Below, in pieces: positions 56,629-64,000 of a DNA stretch of 64,000 bases. The stretch's first letter is position 1, and each line of letters starts with the position of its first letter. The position numbers and the translations under genes are program-made. This DNA is from DATKDF01 sp963752045 (GTDB lineage Bacteria > Acidobacteriota > Vicinamibacteria > Vicinamibacterales > SCN-69-37): positions 558,001 to 622,000 of the forward strand of contig CAVVWN010000014.1 of the NCBI GenBank assembly GCA_963752045.1, in the 5' to 3' direction. The notes beneath the pieces were generated by a model that saw only the letters and a list, made by a program, of their open reading frames with translations, searched no databases and was not told the origin of the DNA.

Positions 56629-59421
56629 TTACCGAATCATCACCCGCGTCGACGGCCCGTGGAACATCGCGTTGAAGATCAGCCTGAATGTCGCGCGCGG
56701 CTGGGTGCGGTAGTCCACCTGGCTGCCGTAGGTCACGACGAAGCCGTTTCCGACGCGGAATGAAATGACGTTGGCCTGATCGGCGAGGTACTCCTCGCCG
56801 AGCAGCCATCCGCTGGCCAGCACGTTCTGGCGCGGATACCTCGAGACCACTTTGGCCTCGACGCCAAAGCCGGGACGGAGCCGGTACGCGTCGTCGCCCT
56901 CGAAGAAGATGGGCCACTCGGCGGGCATGCCCCAGGCGACGGGGTTGGCCGTGTCGAACTCGTTCACGAGGAGCGAGCCGGGGCAGTAGAACAGGCTGTT
57001 GGGATCAGCCACGCGGTCGCGCAGCGTCTGCATCAGGCGGGCCGGGCTCGTGAACGTCTCGCGCAGGACCTGATCCGGGTTGGTGCCCTGCCGGCCTCCG
57101 CCCGCTCCGCTGCCGCTGGCGGCTGCCGTGCCCGCCCCGGCTGCCGCCCCGCGCCCGCCGCCCCGGCCGCCCGCGCCACCCCGACCGCGGCCGGCGCCCC
57201 CAAGCGCCGCCTGTGGAAGCGTGCTCTCGATGGGCAGATCGAGCAGTTCACGCGCCGTGTCTACGGCCGAGCCAATGGCGAGCAGCGTCCCGCCCTTCGT
57301 CACGAAGTCGGCGAGCTTCTGCCAGCCGGCCTCTCCTACACCGGCTGCCCAGCCCCACTCGGCCGGATCGTTGCGCTGCTGGTCGAGCCCGCTGACGATG
57401 CGCTGGCGCGAGATGCCCGACGGCAGCAGGATGACGTCGTACTGCGCGTTGAGATCCCGGTCGAAGTCCTGCGCGGTCATCACCTGGTGGTTGATGCCGT
57501 ACTGCTCGAGCAGCCACATCATCCAGCCGCCCGGCATGTTGTTGGCGCCGCGGAAGAGGCCTACGCGCGTGTTCGGCTTGAGCTCGTCGGCCGGGCCATT
57601 CGGGCCGGTCGCCACCTTGTGGACCGGAATGCCGAGCTCTCGCGCGGCGCGCTCGACGATGGGCGTCGACGTCGCGTTGACCGGCACCCGGAACGTGCCA
57701 CGTGCAAACGTGCGGCCTGCGGCCTGAAACTCGTCGACCATGCGCGAGATGCGCACGTCGGCTCCCTGCAGTTCGGCCACCATCTTGAAGACGCCGTACG
57801 ATTCGGGCCCGATCAGGTACTGGGCGACGTTCGATGACGTCGCGCCGGGTTCCTCGGCGACGGCAGCCGGCACCGGCTCGACGGAGTCGACAAGCTCGAG
57901 GGCAGCCTCGAACGGCGCGTCGACCGAATCCACACGGACGCCCATCAGCATCCAGAGCGTATGGCCCGTGACGTCGTACGGCCGTTTCGGCGGCCCGCCC
58001 GGGTACTCGCGCAGGTCCGGATACACCTGCTTCTCGAGCATCGTCTTTGCGAACGGGCCGTAGGGCTGTGCGGTCCTGATGACCCACGACCCGGCCGCGT
58101 ACTGCTGGCCGCCAGCCGTGAAGGGCGCCGTGGCCCGGTGAATCTCGACCGCGCCGATCTTCAGGATCTCGAGCATCTCCGCCGTGGCGAACGGGTCTCG
58201 CTGCCCGGCTGGCACGACGAAGGCATATGGGCCCTTGTCGTAATTCACCCAGTCACGATGCACCTGGTAGAAGTTGTAGAGCCACTCGCGGCTGTAGCGA
58301 GCCACCTCCGACATCCCCGCAAGCGCGACGGTCACACCGTAGTCCACCTGGTCGGCGAGCGCCCAGGTGTTCCTGGCGAACGGCACCGGGAAGTTCGCAC
58401 GAGGTTGCTGCGGGCCGATCGGCCTGCCGTCCGGGTTGACGGCCGGCATTGCCAGCGATCCGCCCGTGGCGATCTCGGTCAGGATGCGCGGCTGACCGTG
58501 GTAGACCATGTACTGCCGCGCCGGCGTCCACATGTCGTAGCGCTCGCCCCATTCGACGCCGGTCTGGCCGCGCGCGAGAAGCGCCGATGCCATGGCCTGG
58601 CCCACCGTGATGTGGCCCATCACGAGAAGCGGATGGATGTTGGCGTCGTACGGATCGGTGAACGGCGGCACGAAGATGCGCGACCCGCCGCCGCCCTGCT
58701 GATGCATGTCGTGCGTGATGACCGGTTTGTACCTGTTCTGCACCAGCTCGATGTTCATGCGCGTCTCTTTCTGCGTGAACATGAACCAGTCGCGGTTGTC
58801 GTCGTGCCCCACGTACTTGTGGTAGAGGTCCGGATACGTCGTGCCGAACGAGGTGCCCTTCGTCCTGTAGAAGTGATCGATCACCAGGTGCTGGCCGTCG
58901 GGATTCTGCGACGGCACGAGCAGCACGACGGAGTTGTCGAGAATCTGCCGGGTGGCCGGCGAGTCGTCGGTGGCCAGCCGATGGACGATGTTGATGATGG
59001 CCTGGCCGTTCGACACCTCGGTCGAGTGAATCGTCGCGTAGAGGAAGTAGAACGGACGGCCTTCCTCCGAGAGGCGGCGCGCCTCCGCATCGCTGAGGCC
59101 TCTGGGGTCCGCCAGCCGCCGGTTGATCTCGACGAGCCGGTCCAGCCGCCGCAGGTTCTCCGGCGCGCTGATCGTGACGAGCGCGTACTCGTTCCCCATC
59201 GTCGTCTCGCCGAGCCGTTCGTACTGGACCCGGTCCGAGCGGGCGGCCACCTGCTGGAAGTAATCGAGGACCTTCGGGTAGCGGGCCAGCTCGCCCTCGG
59301 TTCCGATCTGGAATCCGAAGAAGGCCGTCGGATCGGGCACCTGCTGGGCGGCCCGGCCGACCGGTTGCGGCAGGGTGACGAGGGCGGCAAGCGTGAGGGC
59401 GGTCAGGAGTCTCGGCAGCAT
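56629..59421 (-). CDS. Secreted M14-family zinc carboxypeptidase-like protein
   Basis: The 930-residue protein has a signal peptide (MLPRLLTALTLAALVTLPQPVGRAAQ). An M14 domain follows, with the zinc ligands HSTE (in YATIHSTEVSNGQ, about residue 130) and His in HDMHQQGGGGSRIFVPPF (about 235); the catalytic Glu may be the one in LTEIATG. The second half (about 500-930) is a beta/alpha region with a Gly/Arg-rich insert (about 740-777) and no recognised domain. Members remove C-terminal residues or act on peptidoglycan peptides outside the cell. TAGAAT lies 6 nt before the ATG. It is convergent with the HExxH gene. Confidence 0.88.
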   Translation of the reverse strand: MLPRLLTALTLAALVTLPQPVGRAAQQVPDPTAFFGFQIGTEGELARYPKVLDYFQQVAARSDRVQYERLGETTMGNEYALVTISAPENLRRLDRLVEINRRLADPRGLSDAEARRLSEEGRPFYFLYATIHSTEVSNGQAIINIVHRLATDDSPATRQILDNSVVLLVPSQNPDGQHLVIDHFYRTKGTSFGTTYPDLYHKYVGHDDNRDWFMFTQKETRMNIELVQNRYKPVITHDMHQQGGGGSRIFVPPFTDPYDANIHPLLVMGHITVGQAMASALLARGQTGVEWGERYDMWTPARQYMVYHGQPRILTEIATGGSLAMPAVNPDGRPIGPQQPRANFPVPFARNTWALADQVDYGVTVALAGMSEVARYSREWLYNFYQVHRDWVNYDKGPYAFVVPAGQRDPFATAEMLEILKIGAVEIHRATAPFTAGGQQYAAGSWVIRTAQPYGPFAKTMLEKQVYPDLREYPGGPPKRPYDVTGHTLWMLMGVRVDSVDAPFEAALELVDSVEPVPAAVAEEPGATSSNVAQYLIGPESYGVFKMVAELQGADVRISRMVDEFQAAGRTFARGTFRVPVNATSTPIVERAARELGIPVHKVATGPNGPADELKPNTRVGLFRGANNMPGGWMMWLLEQYGINHQVMTAQDFDRDLNAQYDVILLPSGISRQRIVSGLDQQRNDPAEWGWAAGVGEAGWQKLADFVTKGGTLLAIGSAVDTARELLDLPIESTLPQAALGGAGRGRGGAGGRGGGRGAAAGAGTAAASGSGAGGGRQGTNPDQVLRETFTSPARLMQTLRDRVADPNSLFYCPGSLLVNEFDTANPVAWGMPAEWPIFFEGDDAYRLRPGFGVEAKVVSRYPRQNVLASGWLLGEEYLADQANVISFRVGNGFVVTYGSQVDYRTQPRATFRLIFNAMFHGPSTRVMIR

Positions 59422-59427
59422 TCGCGG

Positions 59428-59433
59428 ATTCTA
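59428..59433 (-). promoter_or_regulatory. -10-like TAGAAT before the M14 gene
   Basis: TAGAAT (minus strand) lies 6 nt before the ATG at 59421. Confidence 0.5.
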
Positions 59434-59515
59434 CCGCCGGACCATGTTCCGGGCGCGCGCCGGCCGACGCGCTGAGGCCGCGCCGCCCGCGGGGCCGGGC
59501 TCGGTCTTCTCATCA

Positions 59516-59536
59516 TGATATCTATTGATATAGATT
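59516..59536 (+). promoter_or_regulatory. A/T-rich operator/promoter of the ArsR-methyltransferase-metH unit
   Basis: This is the only strongly A/T-rich patch at this junction. It holds ATCTAT-TGAT-ATAGAT (inverted repeat, 59520-59535), an inner TATC...GATA pair, and TGATAT repeated 10 bp apart. Operators of ArsR regulators are typically A/T-rich inverted repeats overlapping the promoter. TAGATT (59531-59536) lies 7 nt before the ATG at 59544, so the same DNA probably serves as -10 box and autoregulatory operator. Confidence 0.55.
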
Positions 59537-59537
59537 T

Positions 59538-60503
59538 ATGGATATGAAGGCGCCGGCCCTCCTGAAGCTCCTCGGGGACGAGACGCGGCTCCGGCTGCTG
59601 CGCCTGCTCGCGCGAGAGGCGCTGAACGTGTCGGAGCTGACGTCGGTGCTCGGCGTCGCCCAGTCCGGCGTCTCGCGCCATCTGGCGCTTCTCCGGGACG
59701 CGGGCGTGGTCGTGGAGCAGCGGTCAGGGGTGTTTGCGTGGTACCGGCTGGCGCCTGGGGCCGACGACCCGTCCGGTGGCGACGGGGAGCTCTGGACCTG
59801 GCTGCGGCGGCAGTTCGAGGAGAGAACGCCGTCGACCCGCGCCGACGACGCCCGGCTCGAGGAAGTGCGCCGCGTGCGCCGGGAGAGTTTCCGGCAGCAC
59901 GGCGGCGCCGCCGACAGGCGGCAACTCGTGCCGGGTCGGAGCTGGGCGGCCTGGTCCCGGGCGCTCGGGCTGCTCCTGCCCCCACTCCAGGTGGCCGACC
60001 TGGGCTGCGGCGAGGGCTACCTGACGATCGAGACCGCGCGGTGGGCGAAGCGCGTGATCGCGGTCGATCGGTCGAAGGAAATGCTCGCGCGCGCCCGCGC
60101 GCTCGCCGGGCGGCGCAAGGTGCGCAACATCACGTGGAAGCGCGGCGAGATCGAACGCGTGCCGATTGCGGACGCCACGGTGGATCTTGCGCTCCTGTCG
60201 CAGGCGCTTCATCACGCCGATGATCCGGCGCGCGCGCTCGCGGAGGCGCGCCGCATCCTGAAGCCCGGCGGCCGCGTCCTGGTGCTCGACCTGCGCGCGC
60301 ATCGCGAGGCCTGGGTGGGCGGCGCGCTCGGCGACCAGTGGCAGGGCTTCAGCGACGACGAGCTGCGCCGGCTTCTTTCCGGCGCAGGTTTCGAGGACGT
60401 CACCGTGGGCGTCGGCGCGCGGCACGCTGGCGATCCGTTCACGGTGTTGATTGCGGCGGCGACAAAGGGGTCTGTCCCCGACCTTCAGGGACTGACCGCC
60501 TAG
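59538..60503 (+). CDS. ArsR-family regulator fused to a SAM-dependent methyltransferase
   Basis: The 321-residue protein (or 319 from ATG 59544) has an N-terminal winged helix of ArsR type (ALLKLLGDETRLRLLRLLAREALNVSELTSVLGVAQSGVSRHLALLRDAGVV) and, from about residue 140, a class I methyltransferase domain (VADLGCGEGYLTIETARWAKRVIAVDRSKEML; LSQALHHADDPARALAEARRILKPGGRVLVLDL). ArsR regulators next to methionine-cycle genes (SahR type) respond to S-adenosylhomocysteine; here the methyltransferase fold would itself bind SAM or SAH. metH begins 19 nt downstream, so it probably controls metH. The last residues (KGSVPDLQGLTA) are encoded by the GGGGTCTGTCCCC motif. Confidence 0.88.
   Translation: MDMKAPALLKLLGDETRLRLLRLLAREALNVSELTSVLGVAQSGVSRHLALLRDAGVVVEQRSGVFAWYRLAPGADDPSGGDGELWTWLRRQFEERTPSTRADDARLEEVRRVRRESFRQHGGAADRRQLVPGRSWAAWSRALGLLLPPLQVADLGCGEGYLTIETARWAKRVIAVDRSKEMLARARALAGRRKVRNITWKRGEIERVPIADATVDLALLSQALHHADDPARALAEARRILKPGGRVLVLDLRAHREAWVGGALGDQWQGFSDDELRRLLSGAGFEDVTVGVGARHAGDPFTVLIAAATKGSVPDLQGLTA
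60467..60479. repeat. GGGGTCTGTCCCC micro-motif at the ArsR-methyltransferase C-terminus
   Basis: The reverse complement of its first 12 bases is identical to the 12-mer at 61569-61580 in metH. It encodes the final, non-conserved residues of the regulator. Confidence 0.7.
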
Positions 60504-60522
60504 ACAGCGAAGTATTCAGACG

Positions 60523-64000
<3,478 letters not shown>

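Noticed and set aside
60504..60522. Cobalamin or SAM riboswitch before metH
   Set aside because: Only 19 nt separate metH from the regulator gene, and nothing before 59538 shows a B12-box or SAM-riboswitch core.

Overview
The window is about two-thirds G+C, densely coded on both strands, and carries no rRNA, tRNA, CRISPR array or phage genes that I can see. Gene content points to a free-living aerobic heterotroph of the Acidobacteriota, probably class Vicinamibacteria. The main reasons are a cytoplasmic helix-turn-helix fused to a membrane anchor and a propeller-like ectodomain, a secreted sortilin-type BNR propeller with Gly/Arg-rich inserts, large M14, M28 and S9 secreted peptidases, and an NAGPA-type phosphodiester glycosidase. 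The taxonomic call is inference.

Layout. 1-9 kb: a PCYCGC-type lipoprotein (cut by the left edge), a dienoyl-CoA-reductase-like SDR, an OB/HD nuclease-like protein, an EamA permease, a FabZ-like dehydratase, a GAF-GAF-SpoIIE phosphatase, a twin-PDZ protein, a membrane GAF protein and a lipid kinase. 9-22.5 kb: two small secreted or hypothetical proteins, then a long minus-strand run of HTH-TM regulator, AlaA-like aminotransferase, polytopic membrane protein, membrane SpoIIE phosphatase, M1 peptidase, NuoG and DsbD. 22.7-30.4 kb: DoxX, a pteridine-reductase-like SDR, a second aminotransferase, nitroreductase, SRPBCC, DinB, MTHFR-like protein, a D-cysteine-desulfhydrase-like enzyme and a beta-CASP metallo-beta-lactamase. 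30.4-47.3 kb: M49 and M28 peptidases, NAGPA protein, 2Fe-2S protein, two small unknowns, an MFS gene broken by repeats, a YtcJ amidohydrolase, an S9 peptidase, a TM protein with an ECF sigma and anti-sigma pair, and a frameshifted DUF349 gene. 47.5-64 kb: oligoendopeptidase F, BNR propeller, two alpha/beta hydrolases, Na+/alanine symporter, a small HExxH protein, M14 carboxypeptidase, and an ArsR-methyltransferase directly upstream of metH (cut by the right edge).

How it fits together. Six recognisable peptidase families (M1, M3, M14, M28, M49, S9), an amino-acid symporter and two aminotransferases suggest a life on peptides and amino acids. Regulation leans on SpoIIE-type phosphatases, an ECF/anti-sigma pair, a membrane one-component regulator and an ArsR-methyltransferase tied to the methionine cycle.

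The most interesting non-genic signals are a recurring TAnnnT element 6-10 nt before the start codon of about 15 first-in-unit genes, suggesting leaderless transcripts, and a rich set of short palindromic or tandem repeats. One 35-bp repeat, present three times, splits an MFS transporter gene and carries DnaA-box-like 9-mers. A short GGGACAGACCCC-type motif sits in the interdomain linkers of MetH.
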